Assembly (NCBI GenBank): GCA_902763885.1
Contig: CACWTU010000014.1
Span: 1-56,796 of the forward strand
Source: an uncultured Bacteroidales bacterium
GTDB taxonomy: Bacteria > Bacteroidota > Bacteroidia > Bacteroidales > Bacteroidaceae
Reading direction: 5' to 3'
Length of the DNA stretch: 56,796 nucleotides
Shown: piece by piece, positions 8,724 through 17,581 of the stretch
Layout: each line of letters opens with the position of its first letter
Numbering within the stretch: the stretch's first letter is position 1
Program-made: the position numbers and the translations under genes
Notes under the pieces: model-generated
What the model was told of the DNA's origin: nothing
Databases searched by the model: none
What the model saw: the letters and a program-made list of their open reading frames with translations, nothing else

Positions 8724-9413
8724 ATGAGCGACAGGCTTCTCAAATATGATATGGGGGCAGGCGTGGAGGCGTTCAGCACGGAGCGGGACGCTGAACTGCC
8801 TTACTATGTGGTGCAGCCTCATCAGGTACACGGGTGTGAAATACGGGAAGTTACTGACCCGATGACTACGCGCGCACAACTGGAAGGGGTGGATGCTCTC
8901 ATTACCAATGTGCCGGACGTGGCGATATCGGTCCGAACGGCCGATTGCATTCCGGTGCTGCTTTATGATGCTGTGCATAAGGCTGTTGCGGCGGTACATG
9001 CGGGCTGGCGCGGTACCGTGCAGCATATTTCTCAAAAGACGATAGAGGTGATGCACCAATTGTACGGGACCGATGCGAAAGATCTATGCGCGGTTATCGG
9101 ACCGGGTATCGGCCCTGAGAGTTTTCAGGTGGGGCCGGAGGTTGCGGATGAGTTCCTCAAAGCCGGTTTTCCAATGGGTGAGATTCTAGAGGATTGCGGC
9201 CCTAAGGCTCCGACAAAGCATAATCCGATGCGGGGAGGCTTGCATATCGATCTTTGGCAGGCAAACCGATGGCTTTTGGAACAAGCAGGAGTACAATCTA
9301 CAAACATTCAGGTGGCTGGAATCTGCACCTATAAGAATAACGACCGCTTTTATTCTGCCAGGCGTGAGGGACTTAAGTGCGGCCGCATAATCAATTGCAT
9401 CAAACTGTTATAA
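8724..9413 (+). CDS. pgeF: Peptidoglycan editing factor / laccase-domain purine nucleoside phosphorylase
   Basis: A 229-residue protein of the YfiH/PgeF (Cu-oxidase_4, DUF152) family. The metal-site residues lie in VQPHQVHG, RTADCIPVLLYD and AAVHAGWRGT, that is the conserved His, Cys and His, followed by CAVIGPGIGPESFQVG. Members act in the cytosol as purine nucleoside phosphorylase/adenosine deaminase enzymes and, in E. coli, keep L-Ser out of peptidoglycan precursors. The start is supported by the common N-terminal pattern LLKYDM...EAFST. A rho-independent terminator follows, so it looks monocistronic. Confidence 0.93.
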   Translation: MSDRLLKYDMGAGVEAFSTERDAELPYYVVQPHQVHGCEIREVTDPMTTRAQLEGVDALITNVPDVAISVRTADCIPVLLYDAVHKAVAAVHAGWRGTVQHISQKTIEVMHQLYGTDAKDLCAVIGPGIGPESFQVGPEVADEFLKAGFPMGEILEDCGPKAPTKHNPMRGGLHIDLWQANRWLLEQAGVQSTNIQVAGICTYKNNDRFYSARREGLKCGRIINCIKLL

Positions 9414-9419
9414 ACAAAC

Positions 9420-9456
9420 AAAGTCCGACGGTAATCCATCGGACTTTGTTTTGTTT
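9420..9456 (+). terminator. Rho-independent terminator of pgeF
   Basis: AAAGTCCGA and TCGGACTTT form a 9-bp stem, followed by GTTTTGTTT, 6 bases after the pgeF stop. Confidence 0.85.
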
Positions 9457-9465
9457 AGAAAAAAA

Positions 9466-10131
9466 TTACTTCTCGCAGTCTGAGCCGATCATCTTCCAGA
9501 GGCCGGCAGCAAGTGCACCGCCGCACAGAGGAGCTACGATGAATATCCAGAGCTGGCTCAGGGCAGCACCGCCTGCAAAGATGGCGGGACCGATTGAGCG
9601 GGCCGGGTTGACTGATGTTCCGGTGTAACGGATGCAGACCAGATGAACCAGAACCAGTGACAGACCTATTGCCAGACCTGCAAAATTACCTGCGCCCTTC
9701 TTGGCATCGGTAGTACCAAGAACAACCAGTACAAATACGCAGGTGAATACCAACTCGGCAATAAAGCCTACGCCTGTGCTAATGCCCTCCTGGCATGCGT
9801 TCTCACCAAGTCCGCCCGGGGTGATGGCGAATAGGATTGCAGCACCGATAATAGCACCGATAACCTGGAAAATCATGTACATTATGGCATCCTTGCCGCT
9901 CATACGGCCTGAGAGCCAAACGCCCAGTGTGATTGCTGGATTGATGTGGCAGCCCGAAATGCCGCCAATGGCATATGCCATTGCTACAACGGCAAGACCA
10001 AATGCAAGAGCAGTTCCAACTACGCCGGGAACGCCTACGCCGGCAGGTGTGCAACCCAGGCTGACGGCTGCGCCGCAACCCATGAGAACCAGAACCATAG
10101 TTCCGATCATCTCAGCTAAGTACTTCTTCAT
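9466..10131 (-). CDS. aqpZ: Aquaporin Z (MIP family water channel)
   Basis: A 221-residue channel with six membrane segments and the two half-helix NPA motifs (HINPAITLG and SVNPARSIGPA). The His before the first NPA region and the Arg after the second fit the narrow, water-selective filter of AqpZ. It acts in the inner membrane in osmotic water flux. The frame is open for 16 more codons upstream, but MKKYLAEMIGTMVLVLMG at 10131 is the standard N-terminus. It is transcribed convergently with pgeF. Confidence 0.96.
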   Translation of the reverse strand: MKKYLAEMIGTMVLVLMGCGAAVSLGCTPAGVGVPGVVGTALAFGLAVVAMAYAIGGISGCHINPAITLGVWLSGRMSGKDAIMYMIFQVIGAIIGAAILFAITPGGLGENACQEGISTGVGFIAELVFTCVFVLVVLGTTDAKKGAGNFAGLAIGLSLVLVHLVCIRYTGTSVNPARSIGPAIFAGGAALSQLWIFIVAPLCGGALAAGLWKMIGSDCEK

Positions 10132-10191
10132 AAATATCGTTTTAGTTAGTAAATAGGTTAAACTAGCGCTAAGATACACTTTTTTTTACAA

Positions 10192-10296
10192 AGGGCACAA
10201 AAGGGACGGTTCTTTTTGTGCCCCTAATAGAGAGTCTTGCTAACCAAACTTGAATAAAACACAGGGGCACAAAAAGAACCGTCCCCTTTGTGCCCC
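10192..10296. repeat. REPIN 5
   Basis: Units at 10192-10224 (left arm degenerate: AGGGCACAAAA) and 10264-10296, spacer 39 bp. The spacer AATAGAGAGTC...ACTTGAATAAAA matches that of the pair at 7581-7687. It lies between the aqpZ start and the terminator of the SIS gene. Confidence 0.93.
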
Positions 10297-10309
10297 TCAA
10301 ACTCGCTGC

Positions 10310-10345
10310 AAAAAAAAGAAAGGCCGGCTAACACAAGCCGACCTT
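10310..10345 (-). terminator. Terminator of the SIS-domain gene
   Basis: On the minus strand AAGGTCGGCT and AGCCGGCCTT pair (one G-U) and are followed by TCTTTTTTTT; about 30 bp after the stop codon. Confidence 0.8.
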
Positions 10346-10375
10346 CCCAGGAATCAAAAACTTTAAAAATTATAT

Positions 10376-11392
10376 TCAGAGTTGAATCTCGTTACCAACC
10401 TTGCGGGCACGATTAGGATGATCCAGATCCATACCGGTAGCGATACCGATCTCAACCAGCACATTCCAACCTGCGCACAGATAAACGTAAGGATTGAAAT
10501 CACCGGCAGCGGGAGTCTTGATGGTGGGGAACGGAGTGTCGTGATCGGCAATAGCCACAACCTTCACGCCGGCACCCTTGATGAGGCAGTCCTGAATCTT
10601 CTGATACTCATCGGCAATAGGATCAACCCAGAAGATGATGTCACCCTCCTTCATAACCTCCTCAATTCCGTGAAGAGCGTATGTGCCCTCCAGGAAATCG
10701 CTCTTGCGGCGGGTAATCTCATTGGTCTTAAGGGTAAGTTCCTCAGCAACACCGTCATTGTAACCGGCAAAGTAGATTGTCTCAGCCTTCTTGACCCACT
10801 CTACGATCTCAGCAGGAACCTGAAGCGTGAGAGCCTTCTCAATCTGAGCAGGAAGAGCAGCCAGACCGGCCTTTACGTCCTTGCCAGCGATATTCCACAG
10901 AACTGACTCATAGTAGAGAGCCTGCTCCACAACGCTCTTGGTAGCGGCTACAGCCTGCTCCCAACCGCAGTTGAGTACATGTGTATTGGCGCAGAAAGTA
11001 GAGAGGATGGTGCCCTCATTGGCGGTCAGGCCAAAACGGAGAGGATTGCCCTCCTCCATCAGCTTCTTGGCCAGCAGTGTAACCTCCTTGGTACGGCCGG
11101 AGTTCGATGCCAAGAATACGGCAAACTTGCTCAGGTCATACTCACGTGACTGCCATGAACCATCGGTCTGGGCATTAAGGTCGATACCCCAACGCTTGGT
11201 CTTGCGCAGAGCGTTCTTGGCGGGGAAAATACGGCTTGAACCCTCACCGGTAAAATAAGCCTTGCCGGCCTTCTTAACCTGTTCAGCAATCTGCTTGGTG
11301 CAAGCGGGATCAAACTTCTTTACAGTCTCTACTGTGTCCATCATCTCCTGTACGAGTGCGTACTGAGAATACTTTTTGTCTGTAAGATTCAT
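10376..11392 (-). CDS. SIS-domain sugar-phosphate-binding protein
   Basis: A 338-residue protein with two SIS (sugar isomerase) folds, as in the isomerase half of GlmS and in AgaS-type proteins. The first has GEGSSRIFPAKNA and FLASNSGRTKEV, typical of the phosphosugar-binding loop; the second covers about residues 195-330. There is no glutaminase domain, so it is not GlmS itself. A role in phosphosugar isomerisation or deamination in the cytosol is likely, but the substrate is not visible. It follows the DUF4954 gene on the same strand with 153 bp between, which includes a REP pair, so the two may be co-transcribed. Confidence 0.85.
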   Translation of the reverse strand: MNLTDKKYSQYALVQEMMDTVETVKKFDPACTKQIAEQVKKAGKAYFTGEGSSRIFPAKNALRKTKRWGIDLNAQTDGSWQSREYDLSKFAVFLASNSGRTKEVTLLAKKLMEEGNPLRFGLTANEGTILSTFCANTHVLNCGWEQAVAATKSVVEQALYYESVLWNIAGKDVKAGLAALPAQIEKALTLQVPAEIVEWVKKAETIYFAGYNDGVAEELTLKTNEITRRKSDFLEGTYALHGIEEVMKEGDIIFWVDPIADEYQKIQDCLIKGAGVKVVAIADHDTPFPTIKTPAAGDFNPYVYLCAGWNVLVEIGIATGMDLDHPNRARKVGNEIQL

Positions 11393-11433
11393 ATTATAAT
11401 TGTTATAAGTTGTTGTTCATTCTTTAAAACGGA

Positions 11434-11533
11434 GGGGCACAAAGGGGACGGTTCTTTTTGTGCCCCTACCCTAAATAACGCCAATTGGATTCTGCACTCA
11501 GGGGCACAAAAAGAACCGTCCCCTTTGTGCCCC
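11434..11533. repeat. REPIN 6
   Basis: Units at 11434-11466 and 11501-11533, spacer 34 bp. The spacer (TAAATAACGCCAATTGG...ACTCAGG) is homologous to that of the pair at 50061-50165. It lies 12 bp past the DUF4954 stop codon. Confidence 0.95.
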
Positions 11534-11545
11534 AATCCAATTGTA

Positions 11546-13759
11546 TCATTTTGGAAGGAGGCGCTTGCGGATGTTCTGAACGCGCTCGGTAAACTCCTTG
11601 AGCTCCTTGCGCTGATTCAGGATAAAGCTGTTCTCATCCAGCTTGCCCCATGCTGCCAGCATCTCATCCTCGCTCAGGAACGTAGCCTGACGGAACTTGT
11701 TCTCATAGTCCTTCTTGCGAGTAGTATATACCTGATCGAATATGTACTGCTGCATGTCAATACCCTTATTGAGAGCGTTGTTCCAATCATCGACCGTAAG
11801 TGTCTCAACACCAAGCATATGCTTGAGCGACATATATGCGTGACGCAATTTATCAATAGGATATTTCTTCCAAATCTCATTATAGCGATGGTGTATCTCC
11901 TTCCATGTGTTCAGGGTGCCGTCCTTGATATCGGAACGGAGCTGGTCAACATCCTCCATTGACATGAGCTGACCTCCCAGATTGAACCAAACGCGTGCAC
12001 GGTCACCGTCAAAACGCTTGCTGATGCTCTGGAACGTCTCGTCCTCATGCTCCTCCAGATATGCCACGATGTTCCTGACAGCATAATAGGTAAGCATGTC
12101 ACCGTATGCATGATATGCCTTATACGGATGCAGAATGACCACCTTACGCTTGGATTTCTCCATATTCTCACCCAGCACCTCAAGATCCTTTATCTTATTG
12201 GGATCGCCGTTCAGGAGATTATGGCCCATCTCAATCAGAGCCTCATCGGTCATACTGTCAGGATTCTTGCCCTCCTTGCGGAGCATAGCCTTGGCTGTCC
12301 ACTTGTCAAGGAGCTTGCGTGCCTCAATGGCCTCCTCCATCGAATCAGGTGCGTATGCATCAAACTCAATGTTCTGAATCTTGAATACGCGGGTATCGCG
12401 GGTAGCATACTTCCAGTTGTTACGCGCCATGGCGAACATATTGTACATCCATGAGAATGCCGGCATAACGTGCAGTTCACCGTTCTTTTCATCATTACTG
12501 ATAAGCGCGAACGGGAACGGGTTGATCATCTCAGCAGGATAAGCGCCCTTGGCCAGCATCGTGAAGCTTGCGAACTTGCAGGAGTGCTTTACGCTCACGC
12601 ACAGACCCGGCCAGAAACCACGTCCGGCCTCAATCTCATTGTCATTGGTACGTGAGTTATGGTTTGAGCCGATGGTCGCGCCGGCAGCCAGGTTTGACTG
12701 ACCCTTGACCACGCTGGCAATCAGGAACGAGTTGTTGTGATGCTGCTCGTGAGCCGGGAAAATGAGGTTATGAAGCACCTCACAGCAAGAAATGGTAGAG
12801 TTGTCACCCATGAATGAGTTCATGAGTCGGGCACCGTATTTAAGGTTTGAATGGCTGCCCAGTACAAAACGTACAGCAATGACAGAATAGAACAGACGGC
12901 AACCGTAACCGATGATACCATTCACCAGCACCACGTTCTCACCTATCTGTGTGGGATCCATCTCTGAAGAGTTGATGGTCAGGTTCTTAAGCTTACTGGC
13001 ACCTTTAATGTAGCAGCTGTTGCCAATCTTTACATCCTTGATAATCCAGCAGTTCTTTATCACATTACCATGGCCGATAGTTCCGTAGAAACCGCGACGG
13101 CTGTCAAAAGTATTCTGGGTTATGATCTTGAGACGGTCCTGCAGGCGCTTATCGTCAATGAACTTGGCCCACATGTAGGCATCGGCAGCAATCATACCGT
13201 CAAACGGGAGCACTCTGCGGCAGCCGGTCTCGTTCATGAGCTCCAGCCAGACGCGGACATCCTCATCCTCACCCTCCTTGACGATACCGTTACCGAACTT
13301 GGCATGGTCAGTGCAGGACATCTCCTGAATGTTGAAGAGCATGCAGCGGTCACCTATTATATAATGTGACAGGTAGTGCACGTTATGTATTGCACAGTCA
13401 TCACCTATGTCGCAAGAGTGTATTGAACTGTTGGAGATTCCGCACGGGAGCCTTAAATCATGGAACTGAAGTCCGTTTGATGTTACGCGTCCGATGCGCA
13501 CGAATCCGTAAAACTTGTTATTCTTGATCATCATGGGATCAAACTCATCAGTAACCATGATGTTATCCCAGCTCATGGCCGTATTGTCATTCTTGACAAG
13601 AGCCTCAATCTCAGAACTTGTCAGATGACGCCATCCGCCCTTAGGTGCACACACCTGGGTGTTACGGAGATAATACTTGGTCTGACCTGCGGGAATATAC
13701 TTGGGATCAAGGAAGCTGTTGAAAAGCTGATCCGATGAAAGCACTGTTACTTTTTCCAT
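11546..13759 (-). CDS. DUF4954 family protein with left-handed beta-helix repeats
   Basis: A 737-residue protein matching the Bacteroidetes/spirochaete DUF4954 family. From about residue 95 to 360 it has hexapeptide-like repeats (for example DIGDDCAIHNVHYLSHYIIGDRC, IKNCWIIKDVKIGNSC), the mark of a left-handed parallel beta-helix as in acyl- and nucleotidyltransferases such as GlmU. The rest is helical with no recognised motif. No signal peptide, so cytosolic. A link to sugar-nucleotide or phosphosugar metabolism is suggested only by the fold and by the SIS-domain gene next to it. The start ATG at 13759 sits 33 bases after a good promoter. Confidence 0.85.
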   Translation of the reverse strand: MEKVTVLSSDQLFNSFLDPKYIPAGQTKYYLRNTQVCAPKGGWRHLTSSEIEALVKNDNTAMSWDNIMVTDEFDPMMIKNNKFYGFVRIGRVTSNGLQFHDLRLPCGISNSSIHSCDIGDDCAIHNVHYLSHYIIGDRCMLFNIQEMSCTDHAKFGNGIVKEGEDEDVRVWLELMNETGCRRVLPFDGMIAADAYMWAKFIDDKRLQDRLKIITQNTFDSRRGFYGTIGHGNVIKNCWIIKDVKIGNSCYIKGASKLKNLTINSSEMDPTQIGENVVLVNGIIGYGCRLFYSVIAVRFVLGSHSNLKYGARLMNSFMGDNSTISCCEVLHNLIFPAHEQHHNNSFLIASVVKGQSNLAAGATIGSNHNSRTNDNEIEAGRGFWPGLCVSVKHSCKFASFTMLAKGAYPAEMINPFPFALISNDEKNGELHVMPAFSWMYNMFAMARNNWKYATRDTRVFKIQNIEFDAYAPDSMEEAIEARKLLDKWTAKAMLRKEGKNPDSMTDEALIEMGHNLLNGDPNKIKDLEVLGENMEKSKRKVVILHPYKAYHAYGDMLTYYAVRNIVAYLEEHEDETFQSISKRFDGDRARVWFNLGGQLMSMEDVDQLRSDIKDGTLNTWKEIHHRYNEIWKKYPIDKLRHAYMSLKHMLGVETLTVDDWNNALNKGIDMQQYIFDQVYTTRKKDYENKFRQATFLSEDEMLAAWGKLDENSFILNQRKELKEFTERVQNIRKRLLPK

Positions 13760-13792
13760 ATTGATTGTCCTTTAAATTAGGAGTCGTGCCTG

Positions 13793-13823
13793 CAAAGTTA
13801 AAACATTTTAACGGAACCACCAA
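13793..13823 (-). promoter_or_regulatory. Promoter of the DUF4954 gene
   Basis: On the minus strand TTG (13823-13821) is followed by exactly 20 bases and TAACTTTG (13800-13793), an exact fit to the Bacteroidetes primary sigma consensus. Confidence 0.75.
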
Positions 13824-13915
13824 GAAAAACCGCATATAAAATATTATTTTATATGAACTCCAAATACTGCGTTATTTCCGATAAAATCCGACCCAAATCC
13901 GCAGCTCCGCTCCCA

Positions 13916-13973
13916 GGGGCACAAAGGGGCACAAAAAGAACCGTCCCTTTTGTGCCCCTCCAATTTGTGCCCC
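13916..13973. repeat. REP unit nested inside another REP unit
   Basis: A complete unit (13926-13958) sits between a left arm GGGGCACAAA (13916-13925) and a right arm TTTGTGCCCC (13964-13973). The outer arms are the correct halves of a second unit whose core is replaced by the inner unit plus CTCCAA-like sequence. It lies just past the DUF5606 stop codon. Confidence 0.85.
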
Positions 13974-13996
13974 GCGGAAACGCAGGTGCTTTGGTT

Positions 13997-14425
13997 TTAT
14001 TCTGCAGTTTTTTCCTCTGCTTCTGGTTGCGGTTCGGAGAAATCATTCTCACCGTACTTGACCAGGAGGTCGTACCAGCCGGCGATTTTCTTGATGTGGC
14101 TGGGATATACGCGCTCGCGGTCAAAATCAGGTACGATGCCTGCAAAGAACTTGAGCAGTTCATCATTTGAAGCCTTCTTCCAGTTAAACTCAATCTCCTT
14201 CTTGCCAAGTTTCTCCTCAATAGCCAGGAACACTTCACGCAGAGGCATCTCCTTCTCATCAGTAAAGATTGAAATATCACCCAGTGAAACCACCTTGTCA
14301 GTTCCCTGAATGGGGAAACGCTTCTTGGTCTCATCAATGTTTTCAACGATAAGGGCGCCACGGCCACGGGTTAGGAGTTTATACAGGCTTGGTTTGCCTG
14401 AAATAGTCAGAATCTCGTTAAGCAT
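13997..14425 (-). CDS. DUF5606 family protein
   Basis: A 142-residue protein whose N-terminus (MLNEILTISGKPSLYKLL) and length fit the Bacteroidetes DUF5606 family, function unknown. It has no membrane segment or signal peptide. The C-terminal 15 residues are acidic and low in complexity (EPQPEAEEKTAE). It is the last gene of the nusB-yajC-ybbR-coaE operon, 9 bases after coaE, a placement kept across Bacteroidales. Confidence 0.8.
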   Translation of the reverse strand: MLNEILTISGKPSLYKLLTRGRGALIVENIDETKKRFPIQGTDKVVSLGDISIFTDEKEMPLREVFLAIEEKLGKKEIEFNWKKASNDELLKFFAGIVPDFDRERVYPSHIKKIAGWYDLLVKYGENDFSEPQPEAEEKTAE

Positions 14426-14434
14426 AATAGTATG

Positions 14435-15037
14435 TTATTTGTTTAAAGTTTTCTTACATTTTTCAAGAAGTGCATCTATCTGCGGCTCAAGAGCCTGCAC
14501 TCCGTCATTCACAATCACAAAATCAGCCTTGGTGCATTTCTCAACCTGGTCCATCTGGTTGTTGATGCGCTCCAAAACAGCTTCACGGGTGGTCTTGTCC
14601 CGTTCCATGCAGCGCCGTATCCTGAGTTCCAGCGGAGCATCAACACACACCTTGAAATCAACCTCCCCGTCAAATCCGGACTCAAACAATATGGCCGATT
14701 CCAATATGCAGAAATCCTTACCTTTCTGCTCATCGGCCCACTGCCTGAAATCCTCTTTTACGCGAGGATGAATGATAGCGTTTACCTTGGACAGATTATC
14801 AGGATTCCCAAAAATGAATTTGGCCAGCACCTCCTTCTGCATCACGCCGCAACCGCACTGGCAGTACAGCGTGGGGCCTACCAGGCGCGTAAGCTCCATC
14901 TTTATCACGGGATTGGTAGCGGTAATCAGCTTGGCGCGCGTATCGGAATCATATACCGGTATGCCACGCAGACGCATCTTGGCCGATACGTAACTCTTGC
15001 CGCAACCTATTCCGCCTGTAATCCCTATAGTGAGCAT
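14435..15037 (-). CDS. coaE: Dephospho-CoA kinase
   Basis: A 200-residue P-loop kinase that phosphorylates the 3'-OH of dephospho-CoA, the last step of coenzyme A synthesis. Walker A is GITGGIGCGKS (residues 5-15), followed by the conserved YDSD in the CoA-binding region and HPRV before the lid (RIRRCMERDK). Its length is normal. It starts 1 base after the ybbR stop, consistent with translational coupling. Confidence 0.96.
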   Translation of the reverse strand: MLTIGITGGIGCGKSYVSAKMRLRGIPVYDSDTRAKLITATNPVIKMELTRLVGPTLYCQCGCGVMQKEVLAKFIFGNPDNLSKVNAIIHPRVKEDFRQWADEQKGKDFCILESAILFESGFDGEVDFKVCVDAPLELRIRRCMERDKTTREAVLERINNQMDQVEKCTKADFVIVNDGVQALEPQIDALLEKCKKTLNK

Positions 15038-15038
15038 A

Positions 15039-16040
15039 TCAGAACAGTTTTCTCTCCATCAGATAATCTACAGTGCGCGTCTGAAGCCTCACGTTACGCA
15101 CATTGGCAGGCTGAGAGAAGATACGCAGTACAGCCTTGGAACCGTCACGCCCGGCCACGTCATTGTAGTCAACCACCACCTGGAAATCTTTTGCGCTCAC
15201 CTTGTCATACTCTGACATCTTGACCCAGACCAGCACCACAGCCTTTGAGGGAAACGATTTCAGAGACAGATGCTCCGGGAAATTCACGCCCGTGATGGGC
15301 ACCTCTATGCTCTTTTCAGTGTATTGTTGTGCGATGACGGTCATCCGCACATCAGACGTACCGAGCAGCACTCCCGGCACAGGCTTGACAGGAACCGTCA
15401 GCACTGTGGTATCGGAAGAAATGGATATGTTGCCGATATCGGCAAGCACGCGATGAGCCACCGTATCGGAGAGCAGCACCTTGGCCTCAATTCTTTCCGG
15501 CTGGAACTCAATACGCTCCAGGAAGAACTGATCCTGACTCTCAGTAGTGCCGTCAAAAACCACGGGCAGCATGACGCTGCGCTGCAAAGCATACTGGAAC
15601 ACTAAAGAGTCCGGTTCAATATCCCTTATTAAAACATTTGCTGGCAAAAGCGCAGATACAGAATCCCTGAGTCTCTGCGTTGAAAGGGAAGCATGTCCCT
15701 GCAACATATTGAAAGAACTGCTGTGCACCTGGAGGGTATGCTTTCCGCCTCTCCTGCCCGATTTCCTTAAAGCCGATCCCTTACCGCTCAACGATACGGA
15801 AATCTGGCTCTCAGCAGGCATGGTAACACGGACGTCATCGGGCACGCCGGTAACCTGGACCGGCAGTTTCATCACCGTATCATAATCCTGGCTCATGGTC
15901 TGTGACCACCAGAAAAAGAAGGTGATGCCTAAGAAAAGCAGAAAAACCAGGAAATCCCCTCTGAACAGCTTCAGAAGGGAATCTCCGATTTTCTTCAATG
16001 ATTCTGCAAATCGGGATTTGGACAAACCTGAGTCCCGCAC
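15039..16040 (-). CDS. YbbR-like domain protein (CdaR-like)
   Basis: A 333-residue membrane-anchored protein: one N-terminal membrane segment (FLVFLLFLGITFFFW, about residues 30-45), then two or more YbbR-like beta domains (LPVQVTGVPDDVRVTMP... and LPVVFDGT...). In Firmicutes YbbR (CdaR) modulates the c-di-AMP cyclase; no cyclase gene is nearby here, so that role is not assured. The only start codon between the upstream in-frame stop and the membrane segment is GTG at 16040, which is used. Confidence 0.85.
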   Translation of the reverse strand: MRDSGLSKSRFAESLKKIGDSLLKLFRGDFLVFLLFLGITFFFWWSQTMSQDYDTVMKLPVQVTGVPDDVRVTMPAESQISVSLSGKGSALRKSGRRGGKHTLQVHSSSFNMLQGHASLSTQRLRDSVSALLPANVLIRDIEPDSLVFQYALQRSVMLPVVFDGTTESQDQFFLERIEFQPERIEAKVLLSDTVAHRVLADIGNISISSDTTVLTVPVKPVPGVLLGTSDVRMTVIAQQYTEKSIEVPITGVNFPEHLSLKSFPSKAVVLVWVKMSEYDKVSAKDFQVVVDYNDVAGRDGSKAVLRIFSQPANVRNVRLQTRTVDYLMERKLF

Positions 16041-16052
16041 AGTCTTATTGTT

Positions 16053-16508
16053 TTATGCTTTCTCGTCCTTGCTGGGATCCTTCTTTCTGCGTGAAGGCTT
16101 TTCAGCTTTTACAGGCTGAGGTGTCGGAACAGGATTGACGTAACGCTTGTCAACCTTGATCTTCATACCCTGGGCAATCTCAAGGGTTACAGAAACCTCA
16201 TCTATATCCTTGATCTTTCCGAAAATACCGGAACTGATTACAACATCCTGCTCTTTCTGCAGTGCGTTGCGGAACTTCTCACCCTCCTTGTCCTGACGGG
16301 GACGCATGAATACGAACATCATAACAAGCAGAAGGAGCAGCATCCAAATCATGCTTCCGCCCATGGCGCCGCCCTGACCGGCTGCACCGCTCTGTGATGA
16401 AGATGCAGGAGCACTCAGGTCAACATCCTGGACAAAATTAACTGTGTTCTGTACGTTCACCTCCTGATATGTCATCTGGAGGGGGTTAAGTAAAAGCATC
16501 TGTGACAT
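16053..16508 (-). CDS. yajC: Preprotein translocase subunit YajC
   Basis: A 151-residue protein, longer than the E. coli one because of N- and C-terminal extensions. The single membrane helix is MIWMLLLLLVMMFVFMRPRQDKE and the following YajC domain has VVISSGIFGKIKDIDEVSVTLEI. YajC associates with SecDF in the inner membrane. The charged tail KPSRRKKDPSKDEKA is an extension. Second gene of the operon, 19 bases after nusB. Confidence 0.95.
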   Translation of the reverse strand: MSQMLLLNPLQMTYQEVNVQNTVNFVQDVDLSAPASSSQSGAAGQGGAMGGSMIWMLLLLLVMMFVFMRPRQDKEGEKFRNALQKEQDVVISSGIFGKIKDIDEVSVTLEIAQGMKIKVDKRYVNPVPTPQPVKAEKPSRRKKDPSKDEKA

Positions 16509-16527
16509 AATATCTGTATTTTATTGA

Positions 16528-17451
16528 TTAAATTTCCTTGTTAAGCTTGCCTTGAGCGGCTAAATCTTTAGCAATGGTATCAAGCATACCGTTTACGAAA
16601 CTGCCACTGGCCGGGGTACTCAGAAGTTTGGCCAGTTCCACATACTCATTCATTGTAACCCTGACAGGTATGCCCGGAAAATGCATCATCTCCGCCATTG
16701 CCACCTGGATGATTATCACATCCAGGAATGCCAGGCGGCTCGGATCCCAGCGACGACAGTTGGCAGCCACCACCTTCTCACGCTCAGAAGCCATATCAAG
16801 TCCGTAATGCAACAGGTCTATTGCAAACTGGCGGTCCTCCTCATCCTTAAACTCACTCTTGAGAGGCTGCTCAGTGGCATTGCCGTCAGTAAATGAACGG
16901 ATGGTCTTTAGTACGAATGAATCAATCAGCTCCTTGTCACCGTTCCAGTAGATATTCTGTTCCTCAAGCAAGGCATCCAGATCATCGTTTTCCTCAACAA
17001 ACTCCTTGTAGAGCTTACGGCACAGCTCCTTATCGGCCTCAAAATCAAATTTCTCACCCTGGATATACTCTTCAAGGGCATCGGACTCAAGCATCTTGGC
17101 GCAAGTATCCTTAAGCCAGTCTGAATCAAACAGCCAGTCCATGTCATTGCTCTGCACGAATGAATCAAGCTCATTGTTTGTCTCCAACTGCGCGATAAAC
17201 CTGTTTTCTGCCAGCAGAATCTCCTTGCGTGAAATATGGGGAGCGTTCATACGTCTCTGCTTGGCCACGGATTTGCCAATCTGACGGGCCCAAGCCACAG
17301 GAATAAACAATAAGGTTTTGTAAAGAGAGTAAGCGCTGTCAATGCTCTGGGCAAGTTCACGATCGGCCATAGCCGTCTTCTGCCCGCCGTTCTGGTAGTA
17401 TGCGTAGATTACCTGAACTACTTTCAGTCTGATGAGAACTCTGTTTATCAT
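16528..17451 (-). CDS. nusB: Transcription antitermination factor NusB (long Bacteroidetes form)
   Basis: A 307-residue protein; the all-helical NusB domain is in the C-terminal half (VDLAKLLSTPASGSFVNGMLDTIA-like region: the motif EYVELAKLLSTPASGSFVNG is visible), and the N-terminal half is the extension found in Bacteroidetes. NusB with NusE binds boxA RNA in rRNA antitermination. The frame includes TTG ACA CAA before ATG; MINRVLIRLKVVQVIYAYY at 17451 is the conserved start. First gene of the operon; a TAnnTTTG box (TACTTTTG on the minus strand, 17485-17478) lies 26 bases upstream. Confidence 0.94.
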   Translation of the reverse strand: MINRVLIRLKVVQVIYAYYQNGGQKTAMADRELAQSIDSAYSLYKTLLFIPVAWARQIGKSVAKQRRMNAPHISRKEILLAENRFIAQLETNNELDSFVQSNDMDWLFDSDWLKDTCAKMLESDALEEYIQGEKFDFEADKELCRKLYKEFVEENDDLDALLEEQNIYWNGDKELIDSFVLKTIRSFTDGNATEQPLKSEFKDEEDRQFAIDLLHYGLDMASEREKVVAANCRRWDPSRLAFLDVIIIQVAMAEMMHFPGIPVRVTMNEYVELAKLLSTPASGSFVNGMLDTIAKDLAAQGKLNKEI

Positions 17452-17581
17452 TTGTGTCAAAACCGTAAATCGGTCTGCAAAAGTACTAATTTTTTCGGCA
17501 CAAAGCCCATTTAGCCCTCCTATTTCTTGGCGATATCAAATCAATTCACCAAATTTGTGAAAATTTAAAATGTGTCGCGTT

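Noticed and set aside
11434-11533. REP pairs as ordinary rho-independent terminators
   Set aside because: The stems are strong but no T-run follows them; some genes with an adjacent REP pair also have a separate canonical terminator. Partial terminator function is still possible.
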